Source: Ruminococcus sp.
Lineage (GTDB): Bacteria > Bacillota > Clostridia > Oscillospirales > Ruminococcaceae
DNA: 64,000 nt
Assembly: GCA_015066705.1 (NCBI GenBank)
Contig: SVNV01000005.1
Location: 35,470 to 99,469 of the forward strand
Direction of reading: 5' to 3'
Part shown: piece by piece, positions 44,212-51,797 of the stretch
How the letters are laid out: the number at the start of each line of letters is the position of its first letter
How positions within the stretch are numbered: position 1 is the first letter of the stretch
Translations under genes and position numbers: made by a program
The notes under the pieces: generated by a model
Databases searched by the model: none
Seen by the model: the letters and a program-made list of their open reading frames with translations, nothing else
Told to the model about the DNA's origin: nothing

Positions 44212-44358
44212 GTTTATGGAAATATTTTTTACTACTTGTGGATTTTTCTTTATATTGTCACTTTGTTTTCACAAAGATAAAATACACTTTACTTCGATGA
44301 TTTCATAAAAACTTTACATATTTCAAAATTATTTCCGTAGTATTGTACGATATTTATA

Positions 44359-44387
44359 TTGTAATATGGCGAAAAATATTGTAAAAT
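44359..44387 (+). promoter_or_regulatory. Promoter of the VTC-DUF4956-lipoprotein cluster
   Basis: TTGTAA (44359-44364), 17-base spacer, TAAAAT (44382-44387), in a strongly AT-rich region with an imperfect ATATTGTAAxAT repeat. The rest of the divergent intergenic stretch 44212-44358 shows no gene. Confidence 0.6.
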
Positions 44388-44421
44388 ATTTGTATTGTGC
44401 TGATTATCGGGAGGTGACAGA

Positions 44422-45144
44422 TTGGGCTATCAGAATATTTTCAAGAGATATGAGCTGAAATATCTCATTACCGAGGAACAATACAACAAACTGAGAGAGC
44501 TTATGAAAATACATATGTGTGGTGATGAATACGGACGGAGTACAATCTGTAATCTGTATTACGATACACCTGATTATCTTTTAATAAGGCGTTCTATTGA
44601 AAAGCCTGTCTACAAGGAAAAGCTGAGAGTGAGAAGCTACGGGGTTGCTGACGAAAACAGTACCACTTTCATAGAGCTTAAAAGGAAATACGAAAAAGTG
44701 GTTTACAAAAGACGTATATCCTCCACTGACAGCAAGGCTTACGATTTTCTTGTAAAGCGTGAAAAAATCTGCGAGGGGCAGATTGCAAAGGAAATAAATT
44801 ATTTCCTCGATTTTTACAAAGAGCTTGAGCCGAGAGTTTTTCTCTCTTACGAACGTGAAGCCTTTTACGGAATTGACAATCACGATTTCAGAGTTACCTT
44901 TGACAGAAACATTCTGTGGCGTGATTACGACCTGTCACTTTGTAAAGGAATTTACGGTCGGGACATTCTCAAAGAAAACACCGTTCTGATGGAAATAAAG
45001 GTCGCACACGCAATTCCGATGTGGCTTGTTAAATTCCTTTCGGAAAACAAAATTTACAAAACACCTTTTTCCAAATACGGAAATGCATATAAAACATTAT
45101 TTAAAGAAAAAACATCTGGAGGACTTTGCTATGCTGAGCGCTAA
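44422..45144 (+). CDS. VTC-domain (CYTH-like) polyphosphate polymerase domain protein
   Basis: 240 residues. RYELKYLITEEQYNKL, STICNLYYDTPDYLLIRRSIEKPVYKEKLRVRSYG and FIELKRKYEKVVYKRR carry the basic, alternating-charge strands of the triphosphate tunnel fold; RVFLSYEREAFYG and VLMEIKVAHAIPMWL complete it. Yeast Vtc4 relatives make polyphosphate, but bacterial members of this cluster are mostly uncharacterised. Start is TTG 44422 with GGGAGG 7 bases upstream; the frame overlaps the next gene by 14 bases, so the two are translationally coupled. Confidence 0.85.
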   Translation: MGYQNIFKRYELKYLITEEQYNKLRELMKIHMCGDEYGRSTICNLYYDTPDYLLIRRSIEKPVYKEKLRVRSYGVADENSTTFIELKRKYEKVVYKRRISSTDSKAYDFLVKREKICEGQIAKEINYFLDFYKELEPRVFLSYEREAFYGIDNHDFRVTFDRNILWRDYDLSLCKGIYGRDILKENTVLMEIKVAHAIPMWLVKFLSENKIYKTPFSKYGNAYKTLFKEKTSGGLCYAER

Positions 45145-45829
45145 TATTTTTAAAGGAATTTTTGATAACGAGCTTATTACGGTGATTTCACCGGGAAACT
45201 TTCTGCTGTGTATAGGCGTGGCACTTTTACTGGGGATTTTCCTCGCAGCAGTATATACCTTCAAAAGCAGATACACAAAAAGCTTTGTTGTGACACTTGC
45301 TATGCTCCCTGCTGTTGTCTGCGTTGTAATTATGATGGTTAACGGAAACGTGGGTGCAGGCGTTGCTGTTGCAGGTGCTTTCAACCTTGTAAGATTCCGT
45401 TCTGTTCCGGGAACAGCTAAGGAAATCGGTACTATCTTCCTTGCAATGTGCGCAGGTATCGTTGTGGGAATGGGTTACTTTGCATTTGCAATTACCTTCA
45501 CAGTTATTCTTGGGCTTTTCATTCTTGTATGCAGTGCTTTCGGACTTGGCACAAAGAAGTCAAACCCTACTGAAAGAGTTCTGAGAATTACAATTCCTGA
45601 GGATTTGAACTACACAGAGGTTTTTGACGACCTTATGGAAAAATACACTTCCTTCAACGAAATTGAAAGAGTAAAGACTGTCAATATGGGAAGTATGTTC
45701 AGACTTACATACAACATTAAGCTCAAGGACGCTAAACAGGAAAAGGAATTCATTGACGAAATCCGTTGCAGAAACGGAAACCTCGAGGTTAGTATGGCTA
45801 AGCCGGAGGTGAACCTTGTTGAACTCTAA
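45131..45829 (+). CDS. DUF4956 family membrane protein
   Basis: 232 residues from ATG 45131 (GGAGG upstream; a longer frame would lie within the preceding gene). Four membrane segments in the first 150 residues, including VGAGVAVAGAFNLVRFRSVPGTAKEIGTIFLAMCAGIVVGMGY, the highly conserved DUF4956 motif. A small cytoplasmic beta-alpha domain follows (about 160-232). The family is often next to VTC/CYTH and CotH kinase genes in Clostridia. Function is not established; a channel or transporter working with the VTC enzyme is a reasonable inference. Confidence 0.85.
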   Translation: MLSANIFKGIFDNELITVISPGNFLLCIGVALLLGIFLAAVYTFKSRYTKSFVVTLAMLPAVVCVVIMMVNGNVGAGVAVAGAFNLVRFRSVPGTAKEIGTIFLAMCAGIVVGMGYFAFAITFTVILGLFILVCSAFGLGTKKSNPTERVLRITIPEDLNYTEVFDDLMEKYTSFNEIERVKTVNMGSMFRLTYNIKLKDAKQEKEFIDEIRCRNGNLEVSMAKPEVNLVEL

Positions 45830-47843
45830 AATCAGAAAAATACTTGCTCTTGGTGTTGCTATTCTTATGGTATTCAGCTTTGTGGGCTGTGAGGATAACG
45901 CAAAGAGCGACAGTCAGAATACATCAGCTGTCCAGAATAACGGTGGCTCAAAGGACGACGTGCCTGTAAATCAGACACCGTCAGGAAACACTCTTACCGA
46001 AGTCAGGGTTGATTATCTTGATACGTCAAATATGTTTTCAAACAGGGATACAAGTAATTCCTATGAAACAAATAAATCCGAGCTTATCACGCTCAAGGGC
46101 GATACCGCACAGACAAATGCTGAAGGAGTTTCTCTTGCTGACGGTGTGCTGACAATTTCAGAAGAAGGAATTTATGTTCTCAAGGGTGATTTCAACGGAC
46201 AGATTATTGTTGACGCACCTGACACGGACAAAATCCAGCTTGTGCTTAACGGTGTAAAAATCACAAGCGACAAAAGTGCAGGAATTTATGTAAAGCAGGC
46301 TGACAAACTGTTTGTTACTACCGCTGACGGAAGTGAAAATTCAATCACTGCAACAGGTAACGCTTATACCGACAACGGTACAAACGTCGACGGAGCTGTT
46401 TTTTCAAAGTGCGATGTATCCGTAAACGGCAAGGGCACTCTCAATATTGAATCTGCCACAAACGGAATTGTTTCAAAGGATGACGTAATTATCGGTGGCG
46501 GAACAATCATTATCAATGCAGGAAATCATGGTATCGACGGTAAGGACAGTATAAGAATTGCCGACGGGAATTTTACTATCAAATCAGGTAAAGACGCTAT
46601 TCATTCGGAAAATGCTGACGATACAACAAAGGGCTTTGTTTATATTGCAAAAGGTGATTTCGACCTTGAAGCAACAGGCGACGGGATTTCCTCGTCAATG
46701 ATTGTTCAGCTTGAAAAGGGCAACTACAACATAAAGACTTCAGGTAGTCAGAGCACAAGCTCAAAGGGTATCAAGAGCGAAACAAGCCTTATCATTCAGG
46801 GCGGTAGCTTTGATATTACTTCCACAGACGACGGACTTCATTCTTCACTTAACACAGTTATAGACGGAGGAACTGTTGTTATCAGCTCTTCTGATGACGG
46901 TATACATTCAGATAACAACGTGAGCATTAACGACGGAGATGTAATAATTACTGACTGCTACGAGGGACTTGAAGGTCAGACAATAAACATCACAGGTGGA
47001 ACTGTTGAAATCCACGCAAGCGACGACGGTATGAATGCTGCAGGCGGAAACGACCAGAGTGGTTTCGGCGGAATGGGCAAGCCACAAGGCGACAGAGGTC
47101 CTGACGGATTTGCCGGTGGCGAAAGTACAACAGGTTATGTGAATATTTCAGGCGGAAAGGTTACCGTTTATGCCAAGGGCGACGGAATCGACGCTAACGG
47201 AACAGTTAATGTTTCGGGTGGCGAAACCGCTGTAATCGGTCCTGAAAACGGCGGTAACAGCTCTCTCGACTTCGGAAAGGGTGCTGAAATCACAGGCGGA
47301 ACATTTATCGCTGTGGGTGCAAAGCAGATGGCACAGAATTTCACATCATCTACTCAGGGTGCGATACTCGTAACGGTTACAAACGGAAGCGAAAAGGTCG
47401 AAATAAAGGATAATTCAGGAAAGGTTATTTACAGCCTCGACCCTGATATAAATTACACCTCCGTTGTGTTCAGCTCGCCTGAAATCAAAGAGGGCGAAAG
47501 CTACACAGTTTCTGCAAACGGCGATAATTTGGCTGTTGAAATGACTTCAACCATTTACGGGGGCGGAAACGGCTTCGGAATGGGAGGCGGAAACTTCGGC
47601 GAAGGCGGTCCGGGTGGCATGAGAGAGCCCGGTAAAGGTCCGGACGGAGATGCTGGAAATATGCCGGCAAATCCACCTGAGGATTTCAGAGGACAGCTAC
47701 CCGAAGGCTTTGAGGATTTCAATCCCGAGGACTTCAGAGGACAGCTACCCGAAGGCTTTGAGGATTTTAACTTTGATGACTTTCAAGGACAGTTTCCGGG
47801 AGGAATGGAATTCCCTCAGGATATGCAACGCCCTGTGGTTTAA
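45816..47843 (+). CDS. Lipoprotein with Cthe_2159-like beta-helix (DUF4353 carbohydrate-binding)
   Basis: About 675 residues. A lipobox is visible (FSFVGC, Cys near 25), then a Ser/Asn-rich linker and a large right-handed beta-helix of repeating G-T/S-N-I/V-x-GG turns (about 90-560: DGVLTISEEGIYVLKGDFNGQIIVDAPDTDKIQLVLNGVKI, and many DDGIHS turns). This resembles the Clostridium thermocellum cellulose/pectin-binding protein Cthe_2159. It ends in a Gly/Pro-rich tail with 16-residue repeats. Start TTG 45816 or 45819 after GGAGG; it overlaps the DUF4956 gene by 14 bases. Carbohydrate binding is inferred from family. Confidence 0.85.
   Translation: MLNSKIRKILALGVAILMVFSFVGCEDNAKSDSQNTSAVQNNGGSKDDVPVNQTPSGNTLTEVRVDYLDTSNMFSNRDTSNSYETNKSELITLKGDTAQTNAEGVSLADGVLTISEEGIYVLKGDFNGQIIVDAPDTDKIQLVLNGVKITSDKSAGIYVKQADKLFVTTADGSENSITATGNAYTDNGTNVDGAVFSKCDVSVNGKGTLNIESATNGIVSKDDVIIGGGTIIINAGNHGIDGKDSIRIADGNFTIKSGKDAIHSENADDTTKGFVYIAKGDFDLEATGDGISSSMIVQLEKGNYNIKTSGSQSTSSKGIKSETSLIIQGGSFDITSTDDGLHSSLNTVIDGGTVVISSSDDGIHSDNNVSINDGDVIITDCYEGLEGQTINITGGTVEIHASDDGMNAAGGNDQSGFGGMGKPQGDRGPDGFAGGESTTGYVNISGGKVTVYAKGDGIDANGTVNVSGGETAVIGPENGGNSSLDFGKGAEITGGTFIAVGAKQMAQNFTSSTQGAILVTVTNGSEKVEIKDNSGKVIYSLDPDINYTSVVFSSPEIKEGESYTVSANGDNLAVEMTSTIYGGGNGFGMGGGNFGEGGPGGMREPGKGPDGDAGNMPANPPEDFRGQLPEGFEDFNPEDFRGQLPEGFEDFNFDDFQGQFPGGMEFPQDMQRPVV
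47676..47819 (+). repeat. Three 48-bp tandem units at the end of the beta-helix lipoprotein gene
   Basis: Units at 47676, 47724 and 47772 encode PEDFRGQLPEGFEDFN twice nearly identically, then a diverged FDDFQGQFPGGMEFPQ. The first two are almost identical in DNA, so the tract could gain or lose units by slippage. Confidence 0.85.
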
Positions 47844-47853
47844 TAACTGAAAT

Positions 47854-48120
47854 AAAATCCCTGCCGTAAGGCGGGTAGCCATAAAGAAGTATATTATATG
47901 AATTTATCGAAGGAAACCTTTCTGAAGAAAGGTTATCCCCCGAGCCCCCTTCCAAAGACTTTTAGTATAAAAACCCATACAGGACAAGGCGTCCTGTATG
48001 GGTTTTTAAATTGAAAGTTTTAGGAAAGGAGTTTGAGGGAGAACCCTTTTTCAAAAGGGTTTCCCTCAATAGGTCCGTATAATACTCCTCTGTGACCACT
48101 CGTCTTACAGTGGGGATTTT
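47854..48120 (+). repeat. Palindromic intergenic element, copy 1 (MITE/REP-like, about 267 bp)
   Basis: The outer arms pair over about 40 bases, from AAAATCCC (47854) to GGGATTTT (48120), with the conserved GAAGTATATTATA next to them. Inside are three stems: AACCTTTCT/AGAAAGGTT, a central 13-bp perfect hairpin (47973-47985 with 47991-48003) and AACCCTTTT/AAAAGGGTT. A second copy lies at 59297-59557. It begins 10 bases after the lipoprotein stop and ends in a T tract, so it may also serve as that operon's terminator. No open reading frame or transposase is inside. The rest of the gap to xylB is its promoter. Confidence 0.85.
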
Positions 48121-48130
48121 TTATTTTCAC

Positions 48131-48159
48131 TTGAAATTTGTACGGGTTTGTTATATAAT
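48131..48159 (+). promoter_or_regulatory. Promoter of xylB
   Basis: TTGAAA (48131-48136), 17-base spacer, TATAAT (48154-48159). Confidence 0.8.
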
Positions 48160-48209
48160 AAAAGCAATTCAGGAGCTTTAGAGCTTTTCCAAAAAGGGAG
48201 ATGCGGATT

Positions 48210-49733
48210 ATGTCTTATGTTATCGGAGTTGACTGTGGCACAAGCGGTACAAAAACCGTGTTATTTGATGAGCTTGGTAATGTTATTGCTTCTCAGACCG
48301 TTGAATACCCTATGTATCAGCCAAAAAACGGCTATGCTGAGCAGGAGCCTTTCGACTGGGCAAACGCTATGATTTCGACAATCAAGGGCGTTATGGCTAA
48401 AAGTGGAGTTTCCAAGTTTGACGTAAAGGGTATTGGTATTTCAGGACAGATGCATGGTCTTGTTATGCTTGATAAGGGCAACAATGTTCTTCGCCGTTCA
48501 ATTATCTGGTGCGACCAGAGAACAGCTAAGGAAGTAGCTGAAATGAATGAAAAGCTCGGCGAAAAGAAGCTTATCGAAATTACTGCTAACCCTGCCCTAA
48601 CCGGCTGGACAGCTTCAAAGATTCTCTGGGTTAAGAATAACGAGCCTGACATTTATGAAAAGTGCAGACATATTCTTCTTCCAAAGGACTATTTAAGACT
48701 TATTCTTACAGGGGAATACGCAACAGAAGTTTCTGACGCTTCGGGAATGCAGCTCCTTGACGTTAAAAAGAGATGCTGGAGCAAGGAAGTCTGCGACACT
48801 CTGGGAATTGATATGTCAATGCTTGGCAAGGTTTATGAATCCTGCGAAGTTACAGGTAAGCTTACAAAGAAAATGGCTGACGAGCTTGGTCTTTGCGAAG
48901 GTACTATCGTTGTTGGTGGTGCAGGCGACAATGCTGCGGCTGCTGTGGGAACAGGCGTTGTTGAGGACGGAAAGGCATTCACCACAATCGGAACTTCGGG
49001 CGTTGTTTTTGCTCATACTTCAAATATTTCAATCGACCCTGAGGGCAGAGTTCACACCTGCTGTGCGGCAGTACCAGGCAGCTGGCACGTTATGGGTGTT
49101 ACTCAGGGCGCAGGTCTTTCACTTAAATGGTTCAGAGATAATTTCTGTAGCGCTGAAAAGGAAACTGCAAAGCTTATGGGCGTTGATGAATATTACCTTA
49201 TGGACAAACAGGCAGAAACTGTTTCTGTGGGCGCTGACAGACTTATTTATCTTCCATATCTTATGGGAGAAAGAACTCCTCACCTTGACCCTGACGCAAG
49301 AGGCGTGTTCTTCGGACTGTCTGCAATACATACTAAAAAACATATGCTGAGAGCAATAATGGAGGGAGTTTCATACTCACTCAGAGATTGCATTGAGGTT
49401 TTCAAAGAAATGAATATAAGTGTTTCGGATATGATGGCTTGCGGTGGTGGTGGAAGCTCACCGCTGTGGCGTTCAATGCTTGCAGATTTGTATAACTGCC
49501 CTGTCAAGACTGTTGCCTCAAAGGAAGGCCCTGCTCTGGGGGTGGCACTCTTGGCATCAGTAGGTGCCGGAATTTACCAGAGCGTACCTGAAGCCTGCAA
49601 GGCAGTAGTAAAAGCCGATAAGATTCAGGAGCCTGTGGCTGAAAGAGTATCTGAATTTGAAAAATACTATCAGCTTTACAGGGAAATTTACCCTGCAATC
49701 AAGGCACAGTATAAGAAGCTGGCAACACTTTAA
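48210..49733 (+). CDS. xylB: Xylulokinase
   Basis: 507 residues, FGGY carbohydrate kinase. The N-terminal ATP site VIGVDCGTSGTKTVLFD, the substrate region GISGQMHGLVMLD and SIIWCDQRTAKE, FTTIGTSGVVFAHT and the C-terminal ACGGGGSSPLWRSMLADLYNCPV (FGGY signature region) match XylB. It phosphorylates D-xylulose for the pentose phosphate pathway. Start ATG 48210 is 9 bases after GGGAG; ATG 48201 is directly against that site and is rejected. No xylose isomerase gene is adjacent, so the gene stands alone with its own promoter. Confidence 0.92.
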   Translation: MSYVIGVDCGTSGTKTVLFDELGNVIASQTVEYPMYQPKNGYAEQEPFDWANAMISTIKGVMAKSGVSKFDVKGIGISGQMHGLVMLDKGNNVLRRSIIWCDQRTAKEVAEMNEKLGEKKLIEITANPALTGWTASKILWVKNNEPDIYEKCRHILLPKDYLRLILTGEYATEVSDASGMQLLDVKKRCWSKEVCDTLGIDMSMLGKVYESCEVTGKLTKKMADELGLCEGTIVVGGAGDNAAAAVGTGVVEDGKAFTTIGTSGVVFAHTSNISIDPEGRVHTCCAAVPGSWHVMGVTQGAGLSLKWFRDNFCSAEKETAKLMGVDEYYLMDKQAETVSVGADRLIYLPYLMGERTPHLDPDARGVFFGLSAIHTKKHMLRAIMEGVSYSLRDCIEVFKEMNISVSDMMACGGGGSSPLWRSMLADLYNCPVKTVASKEGPALGVALLASVGAGIYQSVPEACKAVVKADKIQEPVAERVSEFEKYYQLYREIYPAIKAQYKKLATL

Positions 49734-49746
49734 TAGTTGTGTTTTC

Positions 49747-49780
49747 AATTTCACCCACGCCTGTCGGCGTGGGTGAAATT
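49747..49780 (+). terminator. Stem-loop after xylB
   Basis: A perfect 14-bp stem AATTTCACCCACGC/GCGTGGGTGAAATT around a 6-base loop. The T tract after it is poor. Confidence 0.65.
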
Positions 49781-49789
49781 TGTATGTAT

Positions 49790-49830
49790 CTGCAATCAAG
49801 GAGCAGTATAAAAAGCTTGCAGTTTTATAA
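49790..49830 (+). pseudogene. Remnant of a second xylulokinase 3' end
   Basis: A 41-base stretch matches the last 41 bases of xylB (49693-49733) at 32 positions and reads AIKEQYKKLAVL-stop, against AIKAQYKKLATL-stop in the intact gene. The rest of the second gene is gone. It looks like what is left after a tandem duplicate or paralogue was lost by recombination. Confidence 0.6.
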
Positions 49831-49923
49831 TTGCAAACGTGACGTTTGCAATACAATTAACAGTTGACAATTAAAAGCGTACGTTTTTCCGTACGCTTTT
49901 AATTGTGCATTGTGCATTGTGCG
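49831..49923 (+). repeat. Two perfect palindromes and a TTGTGCA triplet repeat
   Basis: A 10-bp stem TTGCAAACGT/ACGTTTGCAA (49831-49851), then a 16-bp perfect stem CAATTAAAAGCGTACG/CGTACGCTTTTAATTG (49868-49905), then three 7-base units TTGTGCA, TTGTGCA, TTGTGCG (49903-49923). No gene is seen. This fills most of the xylB-SulP gap. Confidence 0.8.
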
Positions 49924-49975
49924 TTAGGCATTGTTTTGTTGGTTTTGTACAAATCACAGATTTTGGGAAATTCCA

Positions 49976-50004
49976 TTGACTTTAAAAAATCACTTTGCTA
50001 TAAT
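49976..50004 (+). promoter_or_regulatory. Promoter of the SulP gene
   Basis: TTGACT (49976-49981), 17-base spacer, TATAAT (49999-50004). Confidence 0.85.
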
Positions 50005-50121
50005 TAAAACGCTGAAAAAGGCGATTTTATGTAGATAGAAGGGTTTATCATAGTTAAGTATTTCAACGACCTGAAAAAAGAATTTTCAGGCTACAACGGA
50101 AAGAAATTTTCAAAAGACCTT

Positions 50122-51687
50122 ATGGCTGGTCTTACAGTTGCCGCTGTTGCGTTGCCTCTGGCTCTTGCATTTGGTGTCAGCTCGGGTGCTGACGCTGCTT
50201 CGGGACTTATTACTGCAATTATTGCAGGTATTTTTATCGGCGTGCTTTCGGGTGCTTCCTATCAGATTTCAGGGCCTACGGGGGCTATGAGTGCTATTCT
50301 TATTTCACTTTCTGTGAAATTCGGCATTCAGGGTGTACTTGTGGCAGGCTTTATTTCTGGTGTTATTCTGCTTGTTATGGCAATTTTAAAGGTAGGAAAG
50401 CTTGTTTCTTACATTCCTGCCCCTGTAATAACAGGATTTACAAGCGGTATCGCAATTATTATTGCACTTGGACAGATTGACAACTTCTTTGGCACAAAAT
50501 CCGAAGGTGAAAATGCAATCGAAAAGCTCGTTTCATACGGAAAACTTGGTTTTTCACCTAATTGGTGGGCAGTAGGTCTGGGACTTCTTGTAGTGGTAAT
50601 AATGATTATTTACCCTAAAAAGTGGACAGCTTATTTCCCGTCATCACTTTTTGCACTTATCGTCGTTACGGCTGTGAATTTTATAGTTTCACCTGACGTT
50701 GTGGAGGTTGGTAAAATCCCACAGACACTTATTACAAAAGACAGTCTTATCTTAAACATCGGCGGTATTGATTTCGGAAATTTAAAAAATCTCATTATGC
50801 CTGCATTTTCAATAGCACTTCTGGGTATGATTGAAAGCTTACTTTGTGGGGCTGCTGCAGGAAAAATGAAAAACGAAAAGATAGATTCAACACGTGAGCT
50901 TGTGGCACAGGGCGTGGGAAATATGATTATTCCTATGTTCGGAGGCGTGCCTGCAACAGCAGCTATCGCAAGAACATCAGTTGTAATCAAAAGCGGAGGA
51001 CAGACAAGAATTGCAAGCGTTATTCACTCGCTAACACTTATTCTTTCGATGTTTTTGCTTGGTGGAGTTATGTCGAGAATCCCTCTTTGTGCCCTTGCAG
51101 GAGTTCTTATGGTGACAGCATTCCGTATGAACGAATGGGAAAGCATAAAACAGATTTTCTCCAAAAAGCTGAAGCATTCAATGTATCAGTTTTTGATTAC
51201 AATGGTTGCGACAGTTGTGTTTGACCTTACTATCGCAATCGTAATCGGCGTTGTTGTTGCAATGCTTATATTCATTCTCAAAAGCAGTGAGCTTAAAATC
51301 GAAATCAGCGACATCGACGATAAAAAGCTTGGCTATGAGGAAAACGGAATCCACGACAGCATTAAAATCGTATACCTTGCAGGGCCTCTTTTCTTTGGAA
51401 CTCAGGACCAGCTGACAAAGGCTCTCAACGGACTTTCGGACTTAAAGGCAGTGGTTTTTTCAATGAGAGGTGTTCCGACTATTGACGACTCTGCTATCGG
51501 CGAATTGCAGGAGCTTATTGAAAACTTCCGTAAGAACGATACAGCGGTGCTTTTGTGCGGAGTTCAGTATCACGTTCTGAAAACTATGGAGAGGGCTGGC
51601 TTTGTTGACAAGCTGGGCAAGGAAAACATTCTCTGGGACGCTGTCGGCGCTATCAAAAAGCTGGATAAAGACTTATGTCTGGTATAA
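50122..51687 (+). CDS. SulP family anion transporter with STAS domain
   Basis: 521 residues from the first standard codon. About eleven membrane segments include MAGLTVAAVALPLALAFGVSSGADAASGLITAIIAGIF and FGGVPATAAIARTSVVIKSGGQTRIASVIHSL, and a C-terminal STAS domain spans about 425-510 (VFSMRGVPTIDDSAIGELQELIE). SulP proteins move sulfate, bicarbonate or other anions. ATG 50122 has no ribosome binding site, and the family normally has about 24 more residues. The upstream in-frame reading KYFNDLKKEFSGYNGKKFSKDL fits the family N-terminus and begins at an ATA (50050) placed 6 bases after AGAAGGG. Translation therefore probably starts at 50050; no ATG, GTG or TTG exists there. Confidence 0.9.
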   Translation: MAGLTVAAVALPLALAFGVSSGADAASGLITAIIAGIFIGVLSGASYQISGPTGAMSAILISLSVKFGIQGVLVAGFISGVILLVMAILKVGKLVSYIPAPVITGFTSGIAIIIALGQIDNFFGTKSEGENAIEKLVSYGKLGFSPNWWAVGLGLLVVVIMIIYPKKWTAYFPSSLFALIVVTAVNFIVSPDVVEVGKIPQTLITKDSLILNIGGIDFGNLKNLIMPAFSIALLGMIESLLCGAAAGKMKNEKIDSTRELVAQGVGNMIIPMFGGVPATAAIARTSVVIKSGGQTRIASVIHSLTLILSMFLLGGVMSRIPLCALAGVLMVTAFRMNEWESIKQIFSKKLKHSMYQFLITMVATVVFDLTIAIVIGVVVAMLIFILKSSELKIEISDIDDKKLGYEENGIHDSIKIVYLAGPLFFGTQDQLTKALNGLSDLKAVVFSMRGVPTIDDSAIGELQELIENFRKNDTAVLLCGVQYHVLKTMERAGFVDKLGKENILWDAVGAIKKLDKDLCLV

Positions 51688-51692
51688 TAACG

Positions 51693-51718
51693 AAAGGCAC
51701 GCTGTCAGCGTGCTTTTT
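51693..51718 (+). terminator. Rho-independent terminator of the SulP gene
   Basis: Stem GCACGCT/AGCGTGC with a 3-base loop, followed by TTTTT. Confidence 0.88.
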
Positions 51719-51734
51719 ATTTGATAATTTGGTA

Positions 51735-51763
51735 TTGCATTATTTTTGAATATAGGGTATAAT
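51735..51763 (+). promoter_or_regulatory. Promoter of prfC
   Basis: TTGCAT (51735-51740), 17-base spacer, TATAAT (51758-51763). Confidence 0.8.
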
Positions 51764-51797
51764 TTAAAGGTTAGAGAAAATTTATGGAGGAATTACT

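Noticed and set aside
49747..49923. CRISPR-like repeat array
   Set aside because: The repeats are 7-bp direct units and isolated palindromes, without regular spacers or cas genes.
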